A stretch of DNA of 64,000 nt, taken from assembly GCA_934271275.1 (NCBI GenBank), contig CAKQRD010000006.1, positions 93,314-157,313 of the forward strand, given 5' to 3'. Below are positions 8,156 to 16,007 of the stretch, in pieces. The first letter of the stretch is position 1. Every line of letters begins with the position of its first letter. Position numbers and translations under genes: made by a program. The DNA is from an uncultured Clostridia bacterium. Its GTDB lineage: Bacteria; Bacillota; Clostridia; Christensenellales; Borkfalkiaceae. The notes under the pieces are model-generated. The model ran no database searches and was not told the DNA's origin. It was given only the letters and a program-made list of their open reading frames with translations.

Positions 8156-9244
8156 TTAAATAAAGACGGAATTTATAATTTTCTCAATTTCCGCAACGCT
8201 TTCCGCGCGGGAAAGAGCTATCCGCGCGTTTTTCGCGTTTATCATACCCTTCAAATAATACGGCGCGAATTTGCGGAATTCCACCGCCGCCTTTTTATCG
8301 CCTTTTCTTTCCGCCGCGAGCTTTAACTGTTTCAAAATAAACTCCTTTTTCGTCATACTCGCGGGAATTCCCGTAAGCCGCGCAAAAATAAGCGGATCTT
8401 CTATCGCGCCTCTGGCTATCATCACGCCGTCCGCGCCCGTTTTATTCATCATTAAATCGGCGTCGTTTTCCGTAAAAATTCCGCCGTTCGCGATAATCGG
8501 AATATTCACAGCCGCCTTAGCCCGAGCAATCGCCGCGTAGTCGGGTTCGCCCGAGTAATAATCTTCGCGAACTCTGCCGTGAATCGTCACGAGACTCGCG
8601 CCCGAGGCTTCCGCCATTCTGCAAAACTCCGTCGCTACGTCGTCGCCGCGCTTTAACCCCGTGCGGATTTTCACCGTAACGGTCTTGCCCGAAGCTACCG
8701 CCGCCTTAACGACTGCTTCCGCACGGCGTATATCGCCGAGAAGCGCGCTTCCCTCCCCGTTTTTATAAATCTTCGGCACGGGACAGCCCATATTTATATC
8801 CACAACGTCGAACGCTTTAAGCTCATCGCTCTCGGCGGCGGCGCGCATATAATAAGGATCGCTCCCGAACAGCTGCGCCGCGGTACGCTTTATATCGGGA
8901 ACTCCGTTTCCGGCGGCGTTTTCCGCTTCGTCAACGGATTCGCCGTCCTTTTTATTATCCGCTTTATTATCCGCGACGACTTCTTCGTCGAAGCCTTTTT
9001 CACCGTTCTCGCAAGCCGTTTTCCCGTCGAAGTCTGTCACGCAGTTCCCGCAATATAAAAGCTCCGCCGTGCCGCCCGCCTTATAGACCGTGCCTTTCGC
9101 GCTGACGAGTTCGGTAAAACAAAAGCCCGCGCCGAGCGAAAGCGCAAGCGTTCTGAATGCGTAGTCGGTGTATCCCGCCATCGGGGCGAGAAAAACGTTA
9201 TTCGGTGCGGTAATTTTTCCTATTCGTATCGGCTTTATCTGCAT
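8156..9244 (-). CDS. dusB: tRNA-dihydrouridine synthase (DusB type) with acidic insertion
   Basis: 362 residues. FMN-dependent TIM-barrel family: FLAPMAGYTDYAFR (18-31), INMGCPVPKIYKNGEGSALL with catalytic Cys153, VTVKIRTGL, TIHGRVREDYYSG, and the phosphate-binding IIANGGI. It reduces uridines in tRNA to dihydrouridine. Residues ~65-117 are an insertion rich in Asp, Glu, Asn and Lys between SAKGTVYKAG and AAQLFGSDP, where typical DusB has roughly ten residues. Its first 47 bases overlap the end of the flippase gene, so translation is probably coupled; no clear ribosome site is seen. Confidence 0.9.
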   Translation of the reverse strand: MQIKPIRIGKITAPNNVFLAPMAGYTDYAFRTLALSLGAGFCFTELVSAKGTVYKAGGTAELLYCGNCVTDFDGKTACENGEKGFDEEVVADNKADNKKDGESVDEAENAAGNGVPDIKRTAAQLFGSDPYYMRAAAESDELKAFDVVDINMGCPVPKIYKNGEGSALLGDIRRAEAVVKAAVASGKTVTVKIRTGLKRGDDVATEFCRMAEASGASLVTIHGRVREDYYSGEPDYAAIARAKAAVNIPIIANGGIFTENDADLMMNKTGADGVMIARGAIEDPLIFARLTGIPASMTKKEFILKQLKLAAERKGDKKAAVEFRKFAPYYLKGMINAKNARIALSRAESVAEIEKIINSVFI

Positions 9245-10958
9245 TAAGTAACCCGTGCGCCGCGGTTCTCGGCGCGTTTTCTCTTTTTAACGCTATAAAG
9301 TTTACCAAATCGGCGATAAAATAGCAAGCGATTACCGCTACCCCGCAGCCGTAAACGTTAAAAGTCGGGTTCTTTACGAGCGCGATTTCCGTTAAAATCT
9401 TCGCCGTCGCCCCTATCGCCATAGACAGGACGGGCGCGTAAAGCCTGTTTTTCGCGATAAGCACGGCGTTCTGCGTTTGCAGAAGCGATAACAGCACCGC
9501 CGCGGGCGAAATAATTTTAAGAAGCGTCGCCGAAATTCCGCGTTCCTCTTCGGAGAGAGAACGGAACAACATATTTATTATATTCGGCGCGAAAAGATAC
9601 AGCGCGACCGCGCACGGAAGCGACAGCGCGAGCGTTAATATAATCGTCCGTTTTGCGTTCTTCCTCTTGCTTTCCTTGTCGTTCGCGCCCGAAACCGCGG
9701 GAATCGCCACCGCCGCGACGCCGTAACACACCGCCACGGGAAGCCCGACTATCGTCGTCGCCACGCCCGAAAACAATCCGTACAACGCGGTTGCGTCCGA
9801 GCGGTACGCGCTTAAAAAGTTCACGACGATAAAGCTGTCAACGACTGCCGAAAACGGCAGAATCACCCCGACGAGCGTTATCGGAACGGCGGTTTTTATA
9901 AGCTTTTTTGCGAGCGGAAAAACCTCCGTTTTTTCAAGTGAGAACCGCAGACCGAGCCTGTTTTTTCGCCTTTTGTAGGCAAAACAAAGGTATAAAGCCG
10001 CCGCCCCCTCCGAAACGGTTATGGCAAGAGCCGCGCCCGCCGCCGCAAGCGGCACGTTCGGCATAAACAGTCTGACGAAAAGAAGCCCGAACGCGAGCTT
10101 AAAAAGCTGTTCGGTAATCTGCGAAACGGCGGTAGGCTTCATATTCATAAGCCCCTGAAAATACCCGCGGAACGGGGTTATAAGGCAAACGAGAAAAACC
10201 GCGGGGGCTATCGCCGCGTACGATAAAAACGCGTTTTCGTCGCCCTGCGCCCGCGCGAGAGTTTTGGAAAACACGAACATAAACAGCGAAAAAATCGCGC
10301 CGAGCGAAGCGAAAAGCTTCAATCCGACCGTGAGATAGTCGTACGCCCGCCGTTCTTTTCGTTCCGCGTCTCCCCCCGCAATCAGTTTGGAAAGCGCGGA
10401 AGGCGCGCCCGCCCCCGAAAAATCGAGAAGCACCGTATACGCGGGAAACACGAGCTGATACAGCCCTATTCCCGCCCCGCCGAGAAGCGCGGTAAGCGGA
10501 ATACGATAAAGCGCACCGAGAAGCTTTGCCAAAAACGTTCCCGCCCCGAGTATCGCCGCACCCGAAAATATCCTTCTCCGCTCGGAGCTTGCCGCCGCTT
10601 TTTCCGACGAGCCTTTCACTCTCGAAAATTTCGCTTGCGAATTTTCCTCTATCGTGCCTTTATCGGAGCTGTCCGCCACGTTCAGAACCGCGTTTTCGGT
10701 CGCGCGTTCCGCAGCATCGCCATTCACCTTTAAGTTGCCGTTATCCTCTATACCGCAATTCACCGCCGAGTTTTCGGCTCGACCGTCCGCCGCCGCGGTT
10801 GTCTCCGCGCTCAAAACCACGTTCTCCGACGCGTTTGCAGCCACACTCGTAGCCGCGCTTTCGACCTTGCGTTCGTCGCCGTCACCTATAAACAAACCGC
10901 TTTCCCCGTCCGCAATGCTTTTAAGTTTTTTGCCGTTTTTACGGATAAAAAAAGGCAT
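9198..10958 (-). CDS. SpoVB/YabM-like polysaccharide flippase (MOP superfamily) with long N-terminal extension
   Basis: 586 residues. From ~128 on it is a 12-14 helix MOP-family transporter beginning RRRIFSGAAILGAGTFLAKLLGALYR, the style of SpoVB/YabM/MurJ-like lipid-linked oligosaccharide flippases. Residues 1-125 are a low-complexity extension rich in Ala, Glu, Asn and Ser with no hydrophobic segment, which family members do not normally carry. No methionine occurs between 2 and ~200 that would give the usual start, so the extension seems real. It follows spoVT by about 17 nt, the same order as spoVT-yabM in Bacillus, which favours a YabM/SpoVB role in spore cortex or envelope precursor transport. 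Confidence 0.82.
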   Translation of the reverse strand: MPFFIRKNGKKLKSIADGESGLFIGDGDERKVESAATSVAANASENVVLSAETTAAADGRAENSAVNCGIEDNGNLKVNGDAAERATENAVLNVADSSDKGTIEENSQAKFSRVKGSSEKAAASSERRRIFSGAAILGAGTFLAKLLGALYRIPLTALLGGAGIGLYQLVFPAYTVLLDFSGAGAPSALSKLIAGGDAERKERRAYDYLTVGLKLFASLGAIFSLFMFVFSKTLARAQGDENAFLSYAAIAPAVFLVCLITPFRGYFQGLMNMKPTAVSQITEQLFKLAFGLLFVRLFMPNVPLAAAGAALAITVSEGAAALYLCFAYKRRKNRLGLRFSLEKTEVFPLAKKLIKTAVPITLVGVILPFSAVVDSFIVVNFLSAYRSDATALYGLFSGVATTIVGLPVAVCYGVAAVAIPAVSGANDKESKRKNAKRTIILTLALSLPCAVALYLFAPNIINMLFRSLSEEERGISATLLKIISPAAVLLSLLQTQNAVLIAKNRLYAPVLSMAIGATAKILTEIALVKNPTFNVYGCGVAVIACYFIADLVNFIALKRENAPRTAAHGLLNADKADTNRKNYRTE

Positions 10959-10975
10959 AATGCGCCGCCCGTCCG

Positions 10976-11530
10976 TTATTCGCCGAACTGCTTTGCGAGA
11001 ACGGAAGCCGCAAGCCTGACGATTTTAACGTCGTTGGCGTTGAAGGTGCGTTCCTTCTCGTTATCGAACACAGCCACCGCGCCGTAGCCGTAACCGTTCT
11101 GATAAATGGGAACGACGACCTCGTTTTCGGCGTTAAAAATCTCGTTTTTAGCGGGCGAAATGATTTCTCCTCCGTCCGACCGCGAAATCAAAAGGCTTTT
11201 ACCGCTTCTTATGGTTTTATCGAACTCGTCGGAAATCTTCTTGCCGACAAGCTCCTTGTATTTGCCGCCCGTGACGTAAATAATTTCGTCGGTATCGGTA
11301 ATAAAGCAGGGCTTTTCGATAAGCTCGCAAATGCCCTCCGCCACGTCCGCGGCATAAGGTAAAATCGCCCCCGTCGGCGAATATTTGCGTATGACAAGCT
11401 CGTCTTTTACCGTGTACATTTCCAAAGGATCGTTATCCTTCCAGCGCAAAGTTTTGCGCATTTCCTTGGGAAGCACCACTCTGCCGAGGTAATCCAACCT
11501 TCTTACGATTCCCGTTTTTTGTTCTTGCAT
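10976..11530 (-). CDS. spoVT: Stage V sporulation regulator SpoVT
   Basis: 184 residues. The N-terminal swapped-hairpin AbrB DNA-binding domain (GIVRRLDYLGRVVLPKEMR, about 8-26, to ~55) is followed by a GAF-like domain (~60-180). This is the full two-domain architecture of SpoVT, which in Bacillus tunes SigG-dependent genes in the forespore. The start is fixed by ACAGGAGGTTTT directly before the ATG. It heads a likely operon with the flippase and dusB. No convincing SigG promoter was found upstream. Confidence 0.93.
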   Translation of the reverse strand: MQEQKTGIVRRLDYLGRVVLPKEMRKTLRWKDNDPLEMYTVKDELVIRKYSPTGAILPYAADVAEGICELIEKPCFITDTDEIIYVTGGKYKELVGKKISDEFDKTIRSGKSLLISRSDGGEIISPAKNEIFNAENEVVVPIYQNGYGYGAVAVFDNEKERTFNANDVKIVRLAASVLAKQFGE

Positions 11531-11716
11531 AAAACCTCCTGTTTATAACCTTATTTTGTTAAAGCTTACGGCTTTTATGCACGCCCCGCCCCAAAATTTC
11601 CGATTTTTCCCAACGAATCATAATAATATATCGGATAAAATCGACTTTATAATTATTTATAGCGAAGCTACCCGTTTTATAAAAACTTACAAAGCGACGG
11701 CATACATTATAAGTAC

Positions 11717-11759
11717 AAAAAAGCGAGCGAGACGGAAAACTTTTTCCGTCTCGCTCGCT
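11717..11759 (-). terminator. Intrinsic terminator of the PH-SHOCT gene
   Basis: 17-bp perfect stem (11722-11738 with 11743-11759), 4-nt loop, and a U-tract on the minus strand (A-run at 11717-11722). It lies 18 nt after the PH-SHOCT stop. Confidence 0.85.
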
Positions 11760-11777
11760 GATATTATTCTACTTTTC

Positions 11778-12482
11778 CTACATCTTACCGAGCAGCTCTT
11801 TTTTCTTTAACTCAAACTCCTCTTCCGTAATAATTCCCGCATTTTTCAATTCGGAAAGTTCTTTTATCTTGCCGATTACGCTCGAAGCGGAATTTTGCTC
11901 TTCCCTCGGTGCAGAAATTGCAGTATCCTGAACGCTTCTTCCCATAGAAGCAAGAACTTTTTCCACGATTTCATCTGCGTTCCAAACGTAAGGAAAGCTG
12001 ATTTTTCCTGCCGTCGAACTTATAACTATTCTTTTCCCAAAGGAAAGCTTTTCCTGCAACCCGTTCATAACGACGATATTATCTATTTTTTCTATCGGCA
12101 TTTTCAACGTCTTTTTAAATATCGGTATTATAGTGGTATAAGCTCCGCTAACTTCCCTTTCTGTAACAGTCAATTCGCAAAGTTTACTTCTTCTATAATC
12201 TAATAATAGAGCTGTAATGGGAATAATATATAAAAGTATCCATATTAACAAAAAAAGCCAAAAAATTGGTTCTAAACTATATGATGATGCGTAATAGCTC
12301 TTATACGCATACCGTATACCAAGCCAATTCTTACTATCCCCATATGAATATCTTCCGCTATAATGGTATTCGTGCATTCCCGCAAAAATAAATATTGAAA
12401 TTACAACTATATAAATTGCAAGTGATATTATCATCGCAGGCTTGGGTTTAAACTTAATTTGTGCATTCATATTGTTTTCCAT
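11778..12482 (-). CDS. Membrane protein with PH-like and SHOCT domains
   Basis: 234 residues. Two hydrophobic helices (about 14-34 and 73-95) form an N-terminal hairpin. A bacterial PH-like domain follows (about 100-175: ELTVTEREVSGAYTTIIPIFKKTLKMPIEKIDNIVV), with a C-terminal SHOCT motif (about 202-233: IKELSELKNAGIITEEEFE). SHOCT segments are thought to mediate oligomerisation or protein contacts; the biochemical role is unknown. The start has AGGAG a few nt upstream. It follows the DUF1413 gene with a 3-nt gap, so the pair is one operon under the palindrome-covered promoter at 12767-12795. The AT-rich composition and different codon style hint at acquisition separate from its GC-richer neighbours. 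Confidence 0.78.
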   Translation of the reverse strand: MENNMNAQIKFKPKPAMIISLAIYIVVISIFIFAGMHEYHYSGRYSYGDSKNWLGIRYAYKSYYASSYSLEPIFWLFLLIWILLYIIPITALLLDYRRSKLCELTVTEREVSGAYTTIIPIFKKTLKMPIEKIDNIVVMNGLQEKLSFGKRIVISSTAGKISFPYVWNADEIVEKVLASMGRSVQDTAISAPREEQNSASSVIGKIKELSELKNAGIITEEEFELKKKELLGKM

Positions 12483-12485
12483 TTT

Positions 12486-12728
12486 TTATATCTCCTGTTT
12501 TTTAATATATATTGCGGAGTTATCTGCGGCTTTACACTTATATTCAACGCCTTCAACATCTCCTCTACAAACGCATGTCTTAAAATATTTTCCGAAATTC
12601 AGCCTATCTCCTTTTGACATTCTTGTCCATTCAACCCCGTCGAAAAGCTCTTTCAACTTGAATTCCTCCCCTTTTCGCAGTCTTTCAAGCTTACTTCTAG
12701 CTTTTTCCATTTGTTCTTCGTACAACAT
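12486..12728 (-). CDS. Small DUF1413-like protein
   Basis: 80 residues. The core GEEFKLKELFDGVEWTRMSKG (about 20-40) followed by DRLNFGKYFKTCVCRG resembles DUF1413, a family of small proteins often found with phage or mobile genes; this is recognised by pattern and not verified. A helical N terminus (EEQMEKARSKLERL) precedes it. Very strong ribosome site AAGGAGG eight nt before the ATG. First gene of a two-gene operon, divergent from an XRE regulator. Confidence 0.6.
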   Translation of the reverse strand: MLYEEQMEKARSKLERLRKGEEFKLKELFDGVEWTRMSKGDRLNFGKYFKTCVCRGDVEGVEYKCKAADNSAIYIKKQEI

Positions 12729-12745
12729 TTCTAAAACCTCCTTGT

Positions 12746-12760
12746 GTTACAAAATGTAAC
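12746..12760. promoter_or_regulatory. Palindromic operator site 1
   Basis: GTTAC-AAAAT-GTAAC, a perfect 5-bp inverted repeat with a 5-nt centre. It lies just downstream of the DUF1413 -10 box and 24 bp centre to centre from site 2. Confidence 0.7.
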
Positions 12761-12766
12761 ATTTTT

Positions 12767-12795
12767 AGTGTAACAGAATGTTACAATATTGTCAA
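12767..12795 (-). promoter_or_regulatory. Promoter of the DUF1413 / PH-SHOCT operon
   Basis: TTGACA (12795-12790), 17-nt spacer, TACACT (12772-12767). Operator site 2 fills the spacer and touches the -10; site 1 covers the start region. Binding would block polymerase. Confidence 0.75.
12770..12784. promoter_or_regulatory. Palindromic operator site 2
   Basis: GTAAC-AGAAT-GTTAC, the same half-sites as site 1 in the opposite order. An extra half-site GTAAC occurs at 12810-12814, close to the XRE start codon, consistent with autoregulation. Confidence 0.7.
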
Positions 12796-12823
12796 GAGAA
12801 AAATACAACGTAACGGAAAATTT

Positions 12824-13042
12824 ATGAAAACGGAAGGTCTTGTCGGGTTAGCCATAATAAGAAAGCAAAAAGGGCTTAACCAGCTTAAAGTCGCAATGGA
12901 CTTGAATATCAGCAGAGAAGCTCTTTCTCATTACGAAAACGGAAAACGCAGTCCAGATATTCAGATGCTCCGCGCGTTATCCGATTATTTTAACGTTTCT
13001 ATTGATTTTTTGATTAACGGAAAAGATTTTACAAAAAAATAA
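12824..13042 (+). CDS. Small XRE-family repressor
   Basis: 72 residues, almost entirely an HTH_3 domain: GLAIIRKQKGLNQLKVAMDLNISREALSHYENGKRSPDIQMLRALSDYF (helix-turn-helix about 20-40), ending FNVSIDFLINGKDF. Single-domain Cro/CI-like repressors of this size usually bind short palindromes in their own control region; two such palindromes lie in the divergent intergenic space. Ribosome site weak (GGAAAA). It ends at a bidirectional terminator. Most likely represses the DUF1413 / PH-SHOCT operon. Confidence 0.88.
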   Translation: MKTEGLVGLAIIRKQKGLNQLKVAMDLNISREALSHYENGKRSPDIQMLRALSDYFNVSIDFLINGKDFTKK

Positions 13043-13076
13043 AGCCGTAAGCGAGTTTTTCATCGCCTACGGCTTT
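13041..13076. terminator. Terminator of the XRE gene
   Basis: Stem AAAGCCGTAAGCGA (13041-13054) with TCGCCTACGGCTTT (13063-13076), one mismatch, followed by TT. It overlaps the XRE stop codon. Confidence 0.75.
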
Positions 13077-13280
13077 TCCATTTACACAAACAAAAAAACT
13101 CTGCCCATCGTTTGCCCATTCTCCGCTCTTCCTCCGCCCGTCTTCCACTCCTCGCCCGTTCGTCCATTCTCCGCGCGTCACCTATCCGTTGCGTTTGACC
13201 GTCGTTTGTCAAGTATGTCCGTCGAACATACAAGGAACGACTTCGGCAACCCGTATTCACTTTCTCGATAATCTTTAAAA
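13077..13280. other. Intergenic stretch without a supported gene
   Basis: About 200 bases between two terminators. An 84-codon minus-strand frame runs through both but has no ribosome site and no family resemblance. Confidence 0.5.
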
Positions 13281-13333
13281 TAAAAAACCCGCTTACTTTT
13301 GCGTTTATAGTCAAACGCGTTCCGTAAACGGGT
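13281..13333 (-). terminator. Terminator of the ribosomal superoperon
   Basis: On the minus strand: ACCCGTTTAC (13333-13324), a 27-nt loop, GTAAGCGGGT (13296-13287), then a six-T run. It lies 27 nt after the rplQ stop. Confidence 0.75.
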
Positions 13334-13359
13334 GTTTTTATTGTTCGTTTCCGACTTAA

Positions 13360-13893
13360 TTAGTCTACGAGTTCGATAATCGCTACTTCCGCAGCGTCGC
13401 CGCGACGCGGTCCGAGCTTATAAATTCTCGTATAGCCGCCGCCGTTACCCTTTTCTTCTTTACGGGTAGCGTATTTCGGAGCGTACTCGTCGAAAATCTT
13501 TTCGATAAGCGGGCTCTTGATTGCTTTCGTCCTCTTTTTAAAGTCGGGTTTGCTTTCCTTAAAGCCTTTCACTTCCTGAAGGTCGTTGACCATGGTCATG
13601 ATTTTTCTTCTCGCGTTAAGCTTCTTGTTGCCGTCTTTAACGAGCGTCTTTTTGGTTTCTTTACCCTTTGCGTCCGTAACGGTAACTTCGCTTTCAACGG
13701 TATCCGCATAAGAGTTTACAGCAAGCGTAAGGATTTTGGCAACGTAAGCCTCCACCTCTTCCGCTCTCGCTTCGGTCGTTTGTATCTTTCCGTGCCATAA
13801 AAGGGCGGAAGCCTGATTTTTGATAAGCGCCATTCTCTTGGTGGCGTTCATTCCTAATTTTCTTGCCATTTCCTTAATCCTCCTTGTCCGCAA
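13360..13893 (-). CDS. rplQ: 50S ribosomal protein L17, with insertions
   Basis: 177 residues against about 115-130 normally. The N-terminal core (ATKRMALIKNQASALLWHGKIQTT) and the C-terminal core (IFDEYAPKYATR ... GGGYTRIYKLGPRRGDAAEVAIIELVD) are intact. Extra material lies at about 60-92 (charged, hairpin-like) and 108-128 (Lys-rich). L17 sits near the peptide exit tunnel and the inserts would project from the surface. The start overlaps the rpoA stop by 20 nt. It is the last gene of the cluster. Confidence 0.95.
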   Translation of the reverse strand: MRTRRIKEMARKLGMNATKRMALIKNQASALLWHGKIQTTEARAEEVEAYVAKILTLAVNSYADTVESEVTVTDAKGKETKKTLVKDGNKKLNARRKIMTMVNDLQEVKGFKESKPDFKKRTKAIKSPLIEKIFDEYAPKYATRKEEKGNGGGYTRIYKLGPRRGDAAEVAIIELVD

Positions 13894-14827
13894 GCTTCAA
13901 GCCGTAGCTTTCGAGTTTATAAATAACCTCGTCGAGCGACTTCTTGCCGAGATTACGGACTTTAAGCATATCGTCTTCGGTTTTTTTAGTCAAATCTTCT
14001 ACCGTGTGAATGTTCGCTCTCTTTAAGCAGTTATACGAACGCACGGATAAATCCATCTCTTCGATGGTCATTTCGAGTATCTTGGTCTTTTTGTCCTCTT
14101 CCGGCGGAACGAGTATTCCTATATTGCCGACTTCGGAAAGCGAAACGAACATTTTGATGTGTTCTTCCATTATCTTTGCGGCAAGCGACACGATGTCCCT
14201 TCCGGAGAACGCGCCGTTCGTCCAGATTTCAAGGGTAAGCTTATCAAAGTCTACGCTCTGCCCTACGCGGGTGGCGGTTACGTTATAGCTCACCTTTTTG
14301 ACCGGCGTGTAGATACTGTCTATCGCGATATTGTCGATAATATCGGTTTTGTGTTCGCTTGCACCCTGATAGCCGCGACCTCTTCCTATGGTAAGCTCCA
14401 TATCGAGCTTCGCGCCTTCGTCTACGGTGCAGATATACTGGTCGGGGTTTAATACCTCCACTTCTGCGTCGCAGGAAATATCGCCCGCTTTGACTACCGC
14501 AGGACCTTCTTTATAAAGCTTTAAGGTCTTTTTGTAGTCTTTGTCAAGACAAGCGGATTTGAGTGCAACGCATTTTAAGTTGAGAATTATCTCCGTAACG
14601 TCCTCTTTTACGCCGCGGACTGCGGAGAACTCGTGCTTGATACCTAAATCATCCGAGAACTTAATGTTCTGAATAGCTACGCCGGGGAGCGCGGATAAAA
14701 GAATTCTGCGCAGAGCGTTGCCGAGCGTCAGTCCGAAGCCTTTTTCCAAAGGTTCTACGACTATCTTCGCGTAACTTCTGTCCTCGTTTTCTTCCACTGC
14801 TATTTTCGGCATTTCAATTTCCATCAT
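13874..14827 (-). CDS. rpoA: DNA-directed RNA polymerase alpha subunit
   Basis: 317 residues, normal length. The N-terminal assembly domain shows GFGLTLGNALRRILLSALPG (about 31-50); the C-terminal domain shows LSVRSYNCLKRANIHTVEDL and VRNLGKKSLDEVIYKL, the helix-hairpin region that contacts UP elements and activators. Ribosome site TAAGGAGGTAAATTTCTT. A 131-nt structured spacer separates it from rpsD. Confidence 0.98.
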   Translation of the reverse strand: MMEIEMPKIAVEENEDRSYAKIVVEPLEKGFGLTLGNALRRILLSALPGVAIQNIKFSDDLGIKHEFSAVRGVKEDVTEIILNLKCVALKSACLDKDYKKTLKLYKEGPAVVKAGDISCDAEVEVLNPDQYICTVDEGAKLDMELTIGRGRGYQGASEHKTDIIDNIAIDSIYTPVKKVSYNVTATRVGQSVDFDKLTLEIWTNGAFSGRDIVSLAAKIMEEHIKMFVSLSEVGNIGILVPPEEDKKTKILEMTIEEMDLSVRSYNCLKRANIHTVEDLTKKTEDDMLKVRNLGKKSLDEVIYKLESYGLKLADKED

Positions 14828-14863
14828 AAGAAATTTACCTCCTTAAAAAATAGTTCCGATAAA

Positions 14864-14923
14864 GGATAGGGCGGGAATTCTTGCCACGGCGTGGAAAACC
14901 ACAGCTTTCCCCCCGCCTAATCC
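14864..14923 (-). promoter_or_regulatory. Structured spacer between rpsD and rpoA
   Basis: Outer arms 14864-14874 and 14913-14923 pair over 11 nt with a slipped base; an inner GTGG-AAAA-CCAC hairpin sits at 14891-14902. It could be a processing site or an S4-binding autoregulatory element; no U-run follows, so it is not a terminator. Confidence 0.45.
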
Positions 14924-14958
14924 CAACGGATAAATTTTCGATTTATTTAACGATTTAA

Positions 14959-15582
14959 TTATTTCGAGTAAAGCTCGACGATCATGTGTTCTTTTATGGT
15001 GATGTCGATGTCTTCTCTGGTCGGAAGCGCAAGAATCTTGCCCTCTAACGTTTCGGGGTTGAATTCAAGCCATTTGGGCATCGCGCCGACTTTCATCTGC
15101 TTGATTTCCGCAAAATACTTGTTATCTCTCTTGGTTTCCTTAACGGCAATGACGTCGCCTGCTTTAACGCAGTAAGAAGCGATGTTGACGTTCTTGCCGT
15201 TTACGGTGAAATGACCGTGCGTTACGAGCTGACGAGCCTGCGATCTCGAAGAACCGATACCCATTCTGAAAATAACGTTATCGAGACGTCTTTCGAGAAG
15301 CGAAAGCATGTTGTCGCCGGTAATACCTTTCATTCTGTCGGCTTGTTCGTAATACTTTCTGAACTGACCTTCTAAAACGCCGTATATTCTCTTACATTTC
15401 TGCTTCTCGCGGAGCTGCAAGCCGTATTCGGAAACTTTCTTTCTTGCCATACCGTGCTGACCGGGGGCAACGGGTCTCTTTTCAAAAGCGCAAACGCCTT
15501 TGAAGCATCTCTCGCCTTTAAGGAAGAGCTTTGCGCCCTCGCGTCTGCATAAACGACATTTGGATTCTGTATATTTAGCCAT
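14959..15582 (-). CDS. rpsD: 30S ribosomal protein S4
   Basis: 207 residues. The N terminus has four Cys within the first ~31 residues (CRLCRREGAKLFLKGERCFKGVCAF), the zinc-binding C+ form. The S4 RNA-binding fold follows (LERRLDNVIFRMGIGSSRSQARQLVTHGHFTVNGK, about 93-127). Primary 16S binder and, in many bacteria, a translational repressor. Located in the alpha operon between rpsK and rpoA; in Bacillus subtilis it is unlinked. Confidence 0.98.
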   Translation of the reverse strand: MAKYTESKCRLCRREGAKLFLKGERCFKGVCAFEKRPVAPGQHGMARKKVSEYGLQLREKQKCKRIYGVLEGQFRKYYEQADRMKGITGDNMLSLLERRLDNVIFRMGIGSSRSQARQLVTHGHFTVNGKNVNIASYCVKAGDVIAVKETKRDNKYFAEIKQMKVGAMPKWLEFNPETLEGKILALPTREDIDITIKEHMIVELYSK

Positions 15583-15598
15583 TTTTCTCTATCCTCCG

Positions 15599-15991
15599 TT
15601 ATACTCTGCGTTTCTTGGGCGGTCTGCAACCGTTGTGGGGAATGGGAGAAACGTCCTGAATGAGGGTTACTTCCATATCGCAATTAGCAAGCGCTCTTAT
15701 CGCGGATTCTCTGCCCGCGCCCGGTCCTTTTACGAACACTTCTACGGAACGCATACCCTGTTCTCTTGCAACCTTGCCTGCGGCTTCCGCAGCCATCTGC
15801 GCCGCAAACGGAGTGCTTTTTCTCGAACCCTTAAAGCCGAGGCTGCCCGCGCTCGACCACGATACGGTGTTGCCCTGCATATCGGTTATCGTAACCAGAG
15901 TGTTGTTAAAGGAAGCCTGAATATGCACCTGTCCTTTATCGACCTTTCTGGCGTCTTTACGTTTTTTAACGACTTTCTTTATTGCTGCCAT
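15599..15991 (-). CDS. rpsK: 30S ribosomal protein S11
   Basis: 130 residues, usual length. Contains VHIQASFNNTLVTITDMQGN and the C-terminal DVSPIPHNGCRPPKKRRV that lines the platform near the mRNA exit. Ribosome site GGGAGGTAGACTA. Sixteen nt from rpsD. Confidence 0.98.
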   Translation of the reverse strand: MAAIKKVVKKRKDARKVDKGQVHIQASFNNTLVTITDMQGNTVSWSSAGSLGFKGSRKSTPFAAQMAAEAAGKVAREQGMRSVEVFVKGPGAGRESAIRALANCDMEVTLIQDVSPIPHNGCRPPKKRRV

Positions 15992-16007
15992 ATTAGTCTA
16001 CCTCCCG

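Noticed and set aside
11531..11600. SigG-type promoter before spoVT
   Set aside because: GCATA is present at a plausible -35 distance but the partner -10 does not fit CATnnTA.
13060..13314. 84-residue frame between XRE and rplQ
   Set aside because: It runs through two terminator hairpins and has no ribosome site.
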